Assembly (NCBI GenBank): GCA_027924585.1 | Contig: BSBM01000001.1 | Span: 55,632,501-55,696,500 of the forward strand | From: Larix kaempferi | Lineage: Eukaryota; Streptophyta; Pinopsida; Pinales; Pinaceae | DNA: 64,000 nucleotides | Direction of reading: 5' to 3' | Part shown: positions 45,481 through 58,210 of the stretch, one piece after another | Layout of the letters: each line of letters begins with the position of its first letter | Position numbering within the stretch: position 1 is the stretch's first letter | Notes under the pieces: generated by a model | The model's database searches: none | What the model was told of the DNA's origin: nothing | Seen by the model: the letters and a program-made list of their open reading frames with translations, nothing else | Translations under genes and position numbers: made by a program

Positions 45481-47145
45481 AATATGGAATTTTTTGCTTG
45501 CAAAAGCTAGAAATTAAACCTAGTTTCAAATCTTCACTTCCTGCCTTGCAGTTTGAGTTGGTATCTCTGATTTTCATATTAGGGATACTACAGTTGGTCA
45601 ACTCACTGAACATGGTTATAAAATCATTTTTATGGATAATTCTTGTACAATCCTAGACAAACTTCCAAGTAGGAAACACATTGCTAAAATTAAAATGGCC
45701 AAGAATAGGATGTTTCCTTTAACTCTAAGGAATGTCAACTAGTTAACTTCATGTGTACACAATGTCACAACTCTAAATGAGTTTTGGTTTTGGAATTTGA
45801 TATTTTTTCATAATTTTCACTTTGTTGGACTGAATTTATTGCAGTAGAAGCAAATGGTTAAAGGATTTCGAGTAATACATCAACCATAAATTTCCTGTGA
45901 GAGTTGCATATTGGGAAAATAACACAGGGATAGTTTTCCAACTAGTGCATCCTACAGAGCAAGAGCTGATCCGGATTTTATGAGCATAACGAAATGAATA
46001 CAGATTATTATCAGATGCTTAACACAAAATAACAAAGATACAGTAAAACTGGTTTTCTATTCAATAAGAAAATAAGCTAGAACTGTAAAATGCAGCTAAA
46101 AACAAGCTTGCTGGAATGGTGGCGGCTTATCTCTGAGAAGAGATGTGACGGCTGCGCTCATTTCGCAAGAAGATGGTTACAATGAGGCTCTCAAGGCCTT
46201 TTACAATAAAGAGGAATGTCAAAAACCCTAGACATCCAAAAACCTAACCCTAGGAGATGAAGCGCCAAAAGTCATGTGGGCCCCGTTTGGGTAAGTTAGT
46301 ACATCAACTTCCCGGGGTCGTAACTTTTGCATACGATCTCCATTTGGGGCGCTCAGTAGCCCATTGGAAAGGTCTATTTGAGATTTACAACTTTTGACTA
46401 GGGCCAAAGGCAATCATTTGCCCCCCCAAATTGCCAAAAAAGGTTGTTTAGGGCCTCAAAATGGCCCCGAAAGTTTAGGACCCGAAAAACTACTAAAAAT
46501 AGTACAATACCAAAATTGCCATAAAACTGTTTTGAGCCAGTTGGAAAGGTGGGTGGCCACCAATATCCACCTGGATCAAGAGCACCTATATTTATCTCAA
46601 TCTTTGTTTTGTGTCTATGTTCCTCTGCCCATCCAACATATTTGTACCACTAGTCGTGTGTGGTGAAGGATATCATTTTTGAATCCTTGTTGACTTGGAC
46701 TATAAATTAATATTGAATTGAGAAATCTTTTCTCCCTATCTTGCAGTTGAGTAGACCTATATTTATGGTGATTGTTGGGTCCCAAGCATTCACTCAATAA
46801 TCTATGCACCTAAAGTTTGGGAAGCTTATCCAATTTTCTTGAAAACTACACCCTTTAGCATTATACCATATGCCAATGCTCATCTTGTGTTAGTAATTCT
46901 TCATTGAATAATCTCCACTATATTGTCTTCGTACCAAATCGACGAATAATGTCTTCCCTCACAAAGGCTTCTTCAGCAGGGATGCTCTCTAAAGGGTGAC
47001 AAATCTAGAAACTTCACACGGAAAACACTAGCAGTCTCACACAAAGAAAATCACCTCTCACCTAAGCTAATCTACTCCTACAACATATTAACCCTGACAA
47101 CTTTCTCATGACAATGGGCCCTCCCTTATGAAAACTAGGCCCATA
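45481..47145. other. No recognisable gene
   Basis: A 90-codon plus-strand frame at 46394-46666 has no recognisable domain. The GC-richer stretch 46230-46560 ('ccccgtttgggtaag', 'ggccccgaaag') looks like retroelement non-coding DNA. I cannot place a Copia-2 5' LTR here. Confidence 0.4.
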
Positions 47146-47160
47146 CCTGCTTTAATACCA
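47146..47160 (-). promoter_or_regulatory. Possible copia primer-binding site next to an LTR relic
   Basis: On the minus strand TGGTATTAAAGCAGG resembles the iMet primer site TGGTATCAGAGC. The plus-strand DNA just above it (47161-47340, 'tagtaaaaatgatgagaaac', minus-strand TATAAATATAAC near 47226) looks like the end of an LTR. The partner LTR is not found. Confidence 0.35.
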
Positions 47161-47455
47161 TAGTAAAAATGATGAGAAACAAGAAAGAACCACAATAACA
47201 TCATGTATTCATGAAAACAAGTTATATTTATAGGATGATCAACAAATTTTTTAAATCCTAAAAAATGATGGATTTTGATCTCTAAAAATAATAAAGACAA
47301 CCTAAAACCAATAGAAACCTGATTTCCATTAATAAATGGTTATAATTTCTAAAACAACTAATCACCAATTGATTTGAAGAGCTGGTGGTGTCGTGGTAGC
47401 CTTCACCTTTCTTTTCTTTTTTGAGAAAGGGGGCCCAATCGAACTCATTATCATA

Positions 47456-48298
47456 CTAAAAAGCTTTACTAACAAACAAATCACAGAACAACCCCCTCAA
47501 ATATGCATAATCTGGCGTGTCCTCAAAACTGAGAGACCGACAATAATGAAAGTAGGATACAAACTCCTTAGGATGGGACTCGCATAGAGATTCGCTAGCT
47601 GAAGTAGCCATTTTCTTTAAACCCATTTCTTCTGGCATCTCATCCTACCAAGAAAGGTTTCCCCTTAAGAAGTACATAAGAATATACCCAAGGGAATTGA
47701 TATAATCCCTTCGGCTTTGCTCTACGCCATTGTGAAAATTAACAATCAGATAGAATACAGTTCCAACTAAACCATTGTTTTCGGTTTGCGGAATATGACT
47801 CAAAGTTTTAGGGTCACAGAAACACTTTGCAAGACCAAAATCAATCAAGTGGACCACTGGTACTGTTTGGCCCATTCCCATAACAATATTCTCAGGTTTC
47901 AAGTCTCCGTACAAAAAACCCCTTGCATGTATATGTTCAATCCTCTCAATCAGTTGGTCAGCTAACATTACGACGGTCTTGAGTGAGAATTTCTCCCCAC
48001 AAAATGAAAATAATGCTTCCACTCTTTGGCCTAGAAGATCCATAACTAGAATGTTATAATCTCTTTATGTCCCATACCATCTAACCTTTGAAATACCAGT
48101 GCCACTGGAAATAGCTGTATAGACTGTATATTCATGATACAACTGTCGGTGCCATAAGTGGAGACTCTCCCTCTTAATAGCAACAGGCTCCTTTGTCTCT
48201 AAATCAATTCCACCATATACCTGGCCAAATGAACCTTTACCGATCTGGAATCCGCAAAGGTATCTTCCTCCAATAACGACCTGCGTATCTTCTACCAT
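47456..48298 (-). pseudogene. Intronless casein kinase 1 pseudogene
   Basis: A CK1-family serine/threonine kinase domain in one uninterrupted frame from ATG 48298 to a stop at 47456. It has a glycine loop (GKGSFGQVYGG), ATP lysine (VAIKRES), a catalytic loop reading FLYGDLKPEN (the usual His-Arg replaced by Tyr-Gly, Asp kept), IDFGLAK, and the CK1 signatures GVEQSRRD, LGYILMYFLRG and YFHYCRSL. Two in-frame stops occur (about 48065, where CK1 has Glu, and about 47642, where it has Gln), plus a loss of about ten residues after the second. Plant CK1 genes carry many introns; none is here, so it is most likely a retrocopy. The C-terminal tail is missing. No poly(A) tract is visible. Confidence 0.88.
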
Positions 48299-48313
48299 GG
48301 CCACCAATCTCAA

Positions 48314-48895
48314 ATCTCAAATATGATATGATTTCGTATCCGCAAAGTGGATTCTACTATTTATTTTATTATTTCGATGTTGGACATGACACCCTTGGCT
48401 AGATTTATAATCCGTGCATTGAATTATTAACATTGTGAGTCACGATGCTTCGATTAATTGTGATTGTCATGAAATCATGGATGGTTCAATGAAAGTTGTT
48501 ATAGTAAATTTGGATTAATTTCGTCCAATCTTTTCATTGTCATTGGATTAATATCTGTCGTCATAGCTTTAAATATTGACTTATAAGATTATGGGCGGGG
48601 TAATGACTTATATGGGATAAGTCATGGCTCCAATATCATTTTATCTTTCAAGAGGGGAAAAGTTTATCTTTCAGCAGGAAAACAGCATCTCAAGTTTTTT
48701 GTTCGATCTGAAGAAGTTAGAACGATTTTCGAAGCAGTTTGAATTCGAAGCAGTTTTTAAGTTTGGGGATGTTAAAGCATACTATGTTAAAGCATTGTGC
48801 TTTACGGGTATGCTCATTTGCTGTTATGGTTCTAGACAATTTAGATGCCCAAATTGTGATTGGTGGTGTCAACTTTGGAGAGATTCGAGGTTCCA
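48314..48895. other. No recognisable gene
   Basis: Upstream side of the kinase pseudogene. A 100-codon plus-strand frame (48624-48926) has no recognisable domain. Confidence 0.4.
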
Positions 48896-48979
48896 TCATG
48901 AAACCATAGTTCATGATTTTACATGAAGATGGTGGTATCATGAAACCATAGTTCACGATGTTACATGAAGATGATGGTA
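48896..48979. repeat. 42-bp tandem duplication
   Basis: tcatgaaaccatagttca plus about 24 bases occurs at 48896 and again at 48938. Confidence 0.9.
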
Positions 48980-49471
48980 TAAATAATACACATAGTTTAA
49001 AACCTATTTTCTCATAGCAAGATGAAGCATGTGGAGGTTCATGCTCATTATTTGAGATAATTAGTACATCAGAAAGTTATGTATCTTATTTACTATAGGA
49101 CAAATTATTATATCACTGATATTTTACTATGCCATTAATAGAAGCATGTTTTAAGAGCCTTCAAGTTATGCTTGGACTTCAAGAAGGTACAAGGGGGTGT
49201 AATATATCATCCCACCTTCTAAATATCTAGAGAGTTACACTAACAAGGGGGTGTTGTAATAGTAGTTTCATCCCTTCTTTGGATTGTTTGGAGATAATAA
49301 GTGTAATCATGTCAATAGTCGAAGGTCCTCTGGGTAGTCCACTAATTGGATAGACCAACAATTTCCCTTGTTGAAATTTAATTCAAATTTGAAAATTAAC
49401 CTTCTTCCAAGAACGTTCCTTGGATATTAAACCTAGAATTTTCATCCTTTAGGACTAATGCAAAAAAAAAT
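48980..49471. other. No gene; possible copia LTR debris
   Basis: 'acaagggggtgttgtaatag' near 49237 looks like a polypurine tract plus LTR start, but no partner or end can be placed. Confidence 0.35.
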
Positions 49472-50805
49472 TGTAATAGACACGATAAATAACTATCACG
49501 TCCCCTCCCGTCAACCCAATTCGAGGAAGGGAACATGAAACCAAATTCAGGGGCTTTTACATAAACTTAGCCCATTCATCAAATTCACAGAATTAAAAAC
49601 AAATGTGTGCATATGCCATTCAATTTAACAAAGCAGAAGTAATATTCTACTCACACATATATTATGCAATTTCCAACATCTGGATAAACATGACTGATTT
49701 AAAAACATTTGCAGAAGTAAACACAGAAAGAGAATACTCATCTTGATGTAATGTTGTCCCAAGAAACTAGCTATGTCATTGCAACATTCCACCCAACCAT
49801 AGGTCTCTACCCAACTTATATTCTTTCATCACTCAGAGACCACCCCCGAGCTGGGCATGATATCTACAACGAAAATGGGACTCTCAATCTCAGCACAGCC
49901 AAAGCAATGGATACCCATCTCAACCCCAATATTCTCTTACACACATCAAACTCAAAAACTGGGTGTGGCTACACATTTTCAACAATGGGATTTACAGAAT
50001 AAGGTCTATGGGTTTTCCCCAAATTGTGGCACACCCTAAAAATGGATTATGGGAAGAAGAAATCAAACCCATGGAAGAAAATTGATTTATCCCACAATAT
50101 ATGAGCATACAGTGGGCCAAACCGGCCTCTCTAAAACCCCAAAATCGATTTATTCTCTTCCCCAATGTTAACCAAAACAAAAACGCCATTCTCAGCTAGG
50201 AAAATGGAGGAAAACACAACAAAACCATGGAGGAAAATGCCTACAAAGCTCCTAATTCGTGAGAGAGAAAAAATTGATGGGTGAAGAATGGCTTGGGGAG
50301 CAATTTCGTGGCTCTTTTCTTACTCAAGAAGCCAAACACATATTTCTATGAAGGGTGGTTTTCCCATACCCGAATTTGGACAACCATACCTCTCCATTCG
50401 CCAAGGCATTAACTTACTCAACCAACTCTTGGGAGAAATGAATGATTGGGCACAAAAGTCAACATGGGTAGCTGAGGTTTCATGGGTTCTCTCATTGACA
50501 TTTGGCTTGACTTGATTGGCTCAAGGGTTTGAATATTTCCCTCCCAATTCCTTGTAAACATCATGCCCCCATCTCTTGTTGCATTGCATAGCTAGTTGTG
50601 GGAATTTATATTAAAATGCATATTTAAAATTTCCATGGCTCACTAGCACATGGATAACACAATACTAAATACTTTCCTCCTCAATATAGAGCATTCACTA
50701 GTGGGACCTTGGCCTTGAGCTCCACGCTAGGATTCATACATAATATGCATACAACATTTACATTATAGCCAAAAATATCCTAAGGGTCAAAATGGGGGTA
50801 TTACA
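49472..50805. mobile_element. Solo LTR (1334 bp)
   Basis: TGTAATAGAC... to ...GGGTATTACA with no internal region beside it. The right ~600 bp match 340-912 in the same orientation. The flanking 5-mers (aaaat and atgac) do not match, so the target duplication is lost or the ends are slightly misplaced. Confidence 0.65.
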
Positions 50806-50806
50806 A

Positions 50807-52266
50807 TGACTTCCAATAGACCCAAAATTCACAACAAATCAAGGAGAAAATATACCAAACATTCCAATGGGTTTCTAGCTCTATACGACAACCTAACATG
50901 CATAAACTAGATTTGAAAACTCTTTTTATACACGGTATATGATTGAAAAAAACAACAAAAAGATATGGATTTATTATTATCTTGAATATTAGTGTTAAGT
51001 ACCTTAATGATTTTCTCTGAAGTGTGTGAAATACATAAGACAATTAAGAGCTGGAAATAACCATCCCAAGAATATAAAATGATGAAATCAAATATGCAAT
51101 ATATGCAGTATGGGAAAGAAATAAGTCTCATATGTATATGATTAATGAATAATGGACATACATACCATAGCCCTCTCTGAAGGCTAGGACGAAATCCATC
51201 CACCCAATTTTCCTTAGCTATAGTTAGTCAACAAACCATAGCTCCTTCAACTATAGAATCTATCCAACATTATATCCAAGGTAAGACATCCTCCTCCTCC
51301 TCTTCTTCAAATACATATAAGGGTCTCCAAACCCTAATATTTAGCCTCCAAGAGATGAAACCCTAACCCTAGAATCTAAAATGCTCCAAGAGAACAAGAA
51401 ACCCTAGTTTCAAATAGAGAGTGATCAAATGCATAAATAAGAATCTCAAGAGAGAAATCATCCACCTCCTCCTCATATATTCCACTAGAGTTTCCTAATT
51501 GACCCTAGTGCATCACTAAGAGAGAAATCCAAAGAAGAGATACAAATGAATGCATTATGTAATGTGTTGTATGAAAATACTCTATCCTTCCTCTACTTAT
51601 ATAAGAGGTAAGGGAGGCCAACAATATAACATAGGTTATCCTAATCCTTGCAAGTAAGTATACTAGACATAAGCAAGCCACACATAAGCAAAGTGCTCCA
51701 CTCCTAGAGTACAAGTGCCAAGATCCATTAATGATGTTGTGAGAAATAGTAGTGAAGCAAGGAAAATACACAGCATTCCATCCTAATTACCATAGAATTA
51801 ATCCATCCTCCAAATCCAAGTACTCCATTGGGGAAGCTAACCCTTGCAATAACACTATCGAAGCCCCAAACATATCCAAGCCATCTCCAATCCTCCAAAC
51901 ATGAAACCAATATGCCACATTACATTTAGGGCTTGTATCCCCCCTACAAAATGCACAATGATCCTCATATCCTGTAGGGAATTCTCCTACTAGGTTAATC
52001 CTCCATGTGGCTGTCATGTAGGGTGATCACCATCTAGGAAAGATATCTACAACTCCCTAGGGAAAAACATTGAGCTAGTGATCATTTGAGTTTTGGAATC
52101 CATTAATCAAGCTATCAAAGTGTGCATATCCATCACATACCATATCTCATGATAAAATCCATATCATCATACCATCCAAGTGATGAAAATATAACATGTA
52201 CCCCAAATATCATGAAGCACCCAAAACATTGTGTAAACACTTTCATAGTAACCTAAAAGTCTAACA
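50807..52266 (-). mobile_element. 3' LTR of a minus-strand copia-like element
   Basis: On the minus strand it starts TGTTAGAC at 52266 right after a copia-type polypurine tract (gtaaagagggag, 52267-52278). It has a TATATAAGTAGAGG promoter box near 51600 and a plausible CA end at 50807, abutting the solo LTR. The element body should lie to the right, where a CACTA transposon begins only 12 bases after the tract. No coding lies within; open frames here are not supported. Confidence 0.55.
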
Positions 52267-52289
52267 CTCCCTCTTTACATGGAAAGTGT

Positions 52290-52575
52290 CACTACAAAAT
52301 TTGAACCCAAAATCCGACGAAAAAATATGACGACATCCGATGAAAAGCACCGTGTTGTCGGATTTCACCTTCAAAATTATGAATTTTGATTTTTTTTAAT
52401 TGATACAAGGATCTGTCGGACATCCGACAACTGTCGGATATCTGACAACTGCTATCAGATATTCGACAACCGTCGTGGATATCCGACCGCTCTGACGATG
52501 CTCAAGTTCTCAGATATCTGACATGTTTTTCATAACGGTAACTATGCTCACGTCGTTGGATATCCGACGACCATT
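52290..52575. repeat. CACTA terminus and subterminal repeats
   Basis: At least eight copies, in both orientations, of an 'atccgacaactgtcggat'-type motif, many of them self-complementary (gtcgga...tccgac). In CACTA elements such motifs are the binding sites of the second transposon protein. Confidence 0.8.
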
Positions 52576-55221
52576 TATATTTTAAAATCTATAAATTTTG
52601 TAACATTCCAACATGTTTTCTATACAAGCGATGGTTTGCGGAAATTATTTTATTCTTCGACGGATTGTTTTCCATAAAAGAATACATAATTATTTCTATT
52701 TTTTTTTGTTTAAAAATAGTAAATTGTGGAGCTTGATTTTCTAAGATCGATAATCTTCGTTCAAGCTCTTTATGGGAAAATGTCAAATAGCAATATTCCT
52801 GATCCAGACGAACAAAATCGACAATTGCTTGCTAGATTGCGGGATGGACTAAAAAGAAAGGGTGATGGGAAATGTTATTGTCCATGTAGTCAATGTAGGG
52901 GATTTAATAGGAGAAGAATAAAGATCACAACAGCCAGAAAACATTGTAGGGAACATGGACACACTGAGGGGGGACATGAATATCATCCATTTGTAAGTTT
53001 TGCATTATATATGTTTTTATATTGATTGCTTTTGTAAATGTATGTATTATTTTAATATTTCTTATATTAACTTTTATCTATTGATGGTTTCATGTAATTA
53101 TAAAGGAAAGACATCCTATGACATATCGTCTAGAGGAAGTGCTTTCAGAACAAGTACCGAAGGAACATGGAGCTATGAATAATGGAGAGCAATTTAATGA
53201 TCATGTTGAAGAAGATGATCATACTGATAACATAGTTGAAGATGATGGTACAAATTCATTGATCCATGATTCATTTAATGTTAGAATGGATGATAATGAT
53301 GATCATCATTTTGATGATATTCATGATTTACCTCTTCTTGAGAAGGCATATGAACCCCTTTATGAGGGCTCCAACACAAATCTTCTCTCCGCTATATTGT
53401 TGATAATGAACTTGAAGGTTATGAATGGTATTTCAAACATATCAGTCACACGGATGTTAAGGTATGTAATATATTCCATCACATAATATATATGATCGCG
53501 CTAAAGGTTATCACTGTTTGTCTAATAATTTTATTGTTAATTCATAATTCAAATTAATACAGATGAAATGTGTTTCATTAATATTACTTATATATTATAT
53601 TAACTAGATTTTTATTTTTATTTGTTGTAGCTTGATAGTTGAATTTATGTTACCACCGTCAAATATTTTACCTCGCACATATCGAGATTTATCTATCATC
53701 ATGAAAGAAATTGGAATGCAGTATGAATCAATTCATGCATGCCCCATGACCATGTTATATATTATAATCAGTATGAATTTGCAACATAATGTCTGGAATG
53801 TCATATCAGTAGGTATCGAACAAATCAAGTAACGAAAAAGGTGCCTCGCAAGGTTCTTCATTATATTTCCATTATTCCATGTTTGCAACGACTGTTCAGG
53901 TACAAGAACATAGTGCAATTTATGGATTACCATGCACGGAACAGAAGTCAAGATGACATTGTTCGAATGCCTGCAAATGGGTCTGCATTTAGAGATATGG
54001 AGGAAAAATGGCCTCACTTTAAAGAAGAACCTTGTAATCTTAGGATTTATTTGGCAGTAGATCGTGCCAATCCATTTGTAGAGATGAGATCCGTTCACTT
54101 GGTGTGTCCTATTTTTGTTATCAACAATAACATTCCTCCATGGTTGTCAATAAAGAGGGAGCACATAATGTTGGCGATGATTGTTCCAGGTATATTGTGT
54201 CTACACATTTTTTTTTAATGTAGTGGCATCTCATTTTTTCGTATTTTGTTGCATAATGTCATATATATATTTCTCTTGTGCATGGTTCATATATCTAAAT
54301 GGTACTCATAATTATATATTGTATATGTTCAAACCAATCAGGTAAGTACCAAGTTAAAGATATTAATGTATATATAGAACCTCTTATTGATGAGCTACTA
54401 AAGTTATGGAATGGCATCACTATGTATGACGTATATAGACCAATACGACAAAGTAAATTTCAATTCCATGCAATGCTTGTATGGACAATACATGATGCCC
54501 CAGCGTTAACCCATTTTTGCGGATTGTAATTATAATTTCCACTTTAATTGCATTTAATTTTATGAATTAGTTAATATACTATTCACGCATGCTTTTTAAA
54601 TAATCCATTCTTTTTATATATAATTATAATTGAGATAGATAATCCATCTCTTTATGTAGGTCTTATGACAAAGGGAAAATTTGCATGTCCACTTTGTGGT
54701 CCTAAGATCAAATCTCGTCATTCAAAAAGCTTAGGAAAGGAGGTGTTTGATGAGTATAGGCACTTCCTCTCTAAGAATCATAGGTATCGAACTACCAAAA
54801 AATATATGTTCAATTGGAAGCAAGAGACTACATTAAAACTGCAGAGAATGACACTTCACCTATGGAAGTTGCACTATAATAGAAATCGTCAAGGTACATA
54901 TGAATCATCGTATATGAAATGTTATGTTTATTGTGTGTTGTTTACTATAATTGACATTGATTTCTGTAATTTATTTATAAACTACGATTCATGATGGCCA
55001 TCGTGATCATGAAGGCATTAATGGGATTCCATGAGGAATGAAAATCTATCCTAGAAAATTCAATAGGTTTCCCTACTATGAGAACCTAAAAATTGCTCAT
55101 CTGTTTGATACAATGCATATCGGAAAGAATGCGACTGAAACATTATGGAGACTATTGGATGGAAGGAGTGAGAAAGAAAAAATTGTCAAAATTTGCAAAG
55201 ACATTCAAGAAGGAAACCATG

Positions 55222-56174
55222 TGTTGTGTAGGATTAATGCCTTATAGTGAGGAGAAGAGACTACCAACTTGGGCGGGGTGACAGGTAAATACATTCATTT
55301 CATTGCATTTAGTTCCTACAAATGAAAGAGATCAATATATCGAAAGATGTACCTTTTATCGATGGCTGGTTCTAGCTTTGCTTGGTCTTCCGCTTGATCT
55401 TCCACTATGATGAACTTGCAACACAAAGGAAACCTTCCTCAGCGTATCTTGACTACAATAAATATGATGAAATTGAAATCAATTAAACATCAAACACAAT
55501 CATATATTAAACCAAATGAACATACAATCTAATAGACATTAGATTTTGGATAGGAAGGGTATTTCCACCTTTTTATTCTCAAAGAAACATGAATCAGTAC
55601 AAATATACTCGATTGGTCAAGATGCTTCTGCAACTGAATCCTGGGCTCCTGCTCTTCACAATGACTTGGGAATTCCTCCAATGTAACAGCACTTAAAGCA
55701 TTCCTTCTAGGTTCCTCTCTCATGGATCCTCCTTGTATTTATGGGACAAGGTAGGTAGTTGGATTCGAGAGGTGGTTGAATTGGGAGGTTAGGGAAGTTG
55801 TAGAACCAACTTCAACTAATCCCAATTCATAATATTAATATATTTTTTGACTTCATCTTAAGATGTGCGTGGGTTTCATACAACCAAAGTAGTGCACAAT
55901 ATGCAACTCTTGTACTTTGCAACATTTTTTAAGGTGTACACTGGTTGTCCTTGAGTAAAGCAGCACATATTTTGGTGAAGAACGCTGGTTTACTATGCAA
56001 AGAGTAGCGCACATGTTGTAAAATCAGTAGAAACAGTAATATTTTCATTTGAAGAGTGTAGTTCCATCATTAGCTCATCCAGGTCAACCTAGCTCTTCAA
56101 TCCATGGTGACCTTTTGTGTGATCGACAGAGCAATGTGATCACAGACGGAAAAGTGCTGATTTGACCTATAACA
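55222..56174 (-). repeat. Nested element 3' LTR
   Basis: TGTTGTGTAGG...CTATAACA on +, partner of 61563-62530, with scattered differences and one ~12-bp indel near 55925. Confidence 0.93.
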
Positions 56175-56188
56175 GATGCCCCCTAATG
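56175..56188 (-). promoter_or_regulatory. Nested element polypurine tract
   Basis: On the minus strand ttagggggcatc runs into the LTR start TGTTATAG. It is nearly the same as the tract at 4438-4449. Confidence 0.75.
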
Positions 56189-57660
56189 TGTGAGTCCAGA
56201 GGGAAACAATGGCTGAAATACGTTATAATTCAAAGTCAGAGGAGGAGCAAGAAACCGCAGAACCAAATCACAAAAAGTACCTGAAACAACGATCAAGGTC
56301 AACGAGCAATTACAATCTTGACATCATATAGATGTGTAGCATGATGCAACATGATCTCCGATACATAAATAGGAGATGTATATATAGCATGGCCACTGAG
56401 ATACAAGCATGGATCCATGTCAAAATGAGAGATCATAGCCATAACAACAAACTGGATCTATGTCTCATAAAGAGCCAAAATGAGTGAGGCTCAGTCTTGC
56501 ACAGCTTGGGTGATAACACAAATATGGTGATGCTACCATAGTCCCAAGGTCTTTATCCAAACAACCCAAGGTACAAACCCTAATAATGTGAATAAATGAG
56601 CTGAGGTCGAACATGGGGGGTATCGTTTGACTACCGGTCATTGATGTATATCGTTAACAAACGCGAGGACTTCCATCGATAATTATAATGGGGTCCAAGG
56701 TACCTAGTACGTTCCAACAAGTGTGAATAAGTGGACCTGAAGTCAAACACCTGAGGAACCTGTTGAATAAGAGACATTGATGTATTCCCATTATTCAACA
56801 GCAAGGGAAATTGCCATTGATGACTGAAATCCCCAAGGTACTAACCGAAACTCTAGAATTCATTCCCAGAACATGATGAATTGAAGTCGATGGGAAGAAT
56901 TCTGTTGGAAGGGAGGTCGTAATGCATCCTCCATCATCCAACATGTGGGACACTCACGAGTTTGAGCTGATGTGGAGTAGGACAAGTAACAAGATGAAAC
57001 AAACTGACACCAGGATGGCCGACACATGAAGTCAAGGTAAACTGCAGAATGGCCGAAACAGGCTGTATCCTTTAACAGTGAGCATGACACAAAGTGACTT
57101 AGGAAGATTTTAACATGGATGGGAAGTGATATAAGCCTACAATGTAGGATACATTAACAGACCCTCCATATGATTGGAAGAATAACCAACGGGGGGAGTA
57201 AAAACTCAGAGATCAGGTTCACCCTAAGGCCAAAAACTAAAACCCAACTGAATGATAGACTCAAATAGGTTTTGTGTTCAAGGACACGACTGACTTAAAT
57301 TCCTTTGAAATTGAAAAGATGTGATATACCCTTCTCATCCCTTACTCTTTCTGGTAGAAGAATGTCCTTCTTGTTGTTTTAATGAGTCCAAGAAAGAAAA
57401 CTCAATAAGCCCAACCATGTAAAAGTTTAATGAGCCCATGGGAGGAAGACTCAGGACCTTCTTCATTGTTTACAGAGTTCGAAGAAGAGATAGAAGAATA
57501 CTCTATAATACTAATCTTTGTATTTTAATATCGAGCCGTGATCTGTTCTTACTTGCCAGTGTTTTCAATTTTAAGGAGTCTAAAAAAATTAAGGTAAGCA
57601 TGAATTCAGAGGCTTCTTCTAAGTAGTAATTGGACTCAAGGAACAATATGCCACATAATT
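56189..57660 (-). other. Nested element 3' internal region, no RT
   Basis: Where pol should follow protease there is no RT, RNase H or integrase motif in any frame. 56580-56860 is the module shared with the LARD at 11740-12060. Confidence 0.65.
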
Positions 57661-58110
57661 TTATTGTGACTTGGTAGTTTCTACTAACGGGGGACATACT
57701 TGGTCTATAGTTGGGTAAGAAGAGGGATCAAGAAATGTAAGTTGATCGATAGTGACAATGCTTTCATTGTGAGGAAAATGCATCACAAGAAAGAGCAGAG
57801 ACACCAAATCCTGCAAAACATATACGTAATCACGCCCAAGGATCATATCAAAATCCATAGGGTCCTTTAAAACCATAAAATCAATTAAGACTATTTTTCC
57901 ACCCAAAGTGACAGGTACTTGAGGGAGGAATCCCACCGGTTCACTAGGTCTTTTATCGAAATTCAATGGCCAATTAACAACTAGAACAAGGTTAGGAAAA
58001 CCTAGATATCTCGAAGCATAAGGGGATAAGAGACTAACAGAGGCTCCTTCATCTACAATACATCGATGAACTGCATGGTTGCCGATATCAACCTTTATCT
58101 AAAAAGGTGT
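57661..58110 (-). pseudogene. Retropepsin-like protease
   Basis: Minus strand: IVDEGASVSLLSPYASRYLG near 58040 (aspartic protease active site, DEG where DSG/DTG is usual), PVTLGGKIVLIDFMVLKDP near 57900, the second half DMILGRDYVYVLQDLVS near 57845, and IVTIDQLTFLDP near 57740. This arrangement is that of the gag-protease polyprotein of some plant Ty3/gypsy-type elements. A stop occurs near 58100, and the open part ends at 57661 without RT. It matures gag in the family; whether this copy still could is doubtful. Confidence 0.8.
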
Positions 58111-58210
58111 AGCGGAAGGAAGGCAAGGCCCAGTTAGACTATTCCAATCAAAGGAAATGATCCCAAAGCTTGGTAGGGGTTCACTCGGAAAAGATGAAGT
58201 GCCCCCCATT

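Noticed and set aside
46394-46666. 90-codon plus-strand frame
   Set aside because: No domain recognised and composition is like surrounding retroelement DNA.
48624-48926. 100-codon plus-strand frame upstream of the kinase pseudogene
   Set aside because: No recognisable motif; its end runs into a 42-bp duplication.
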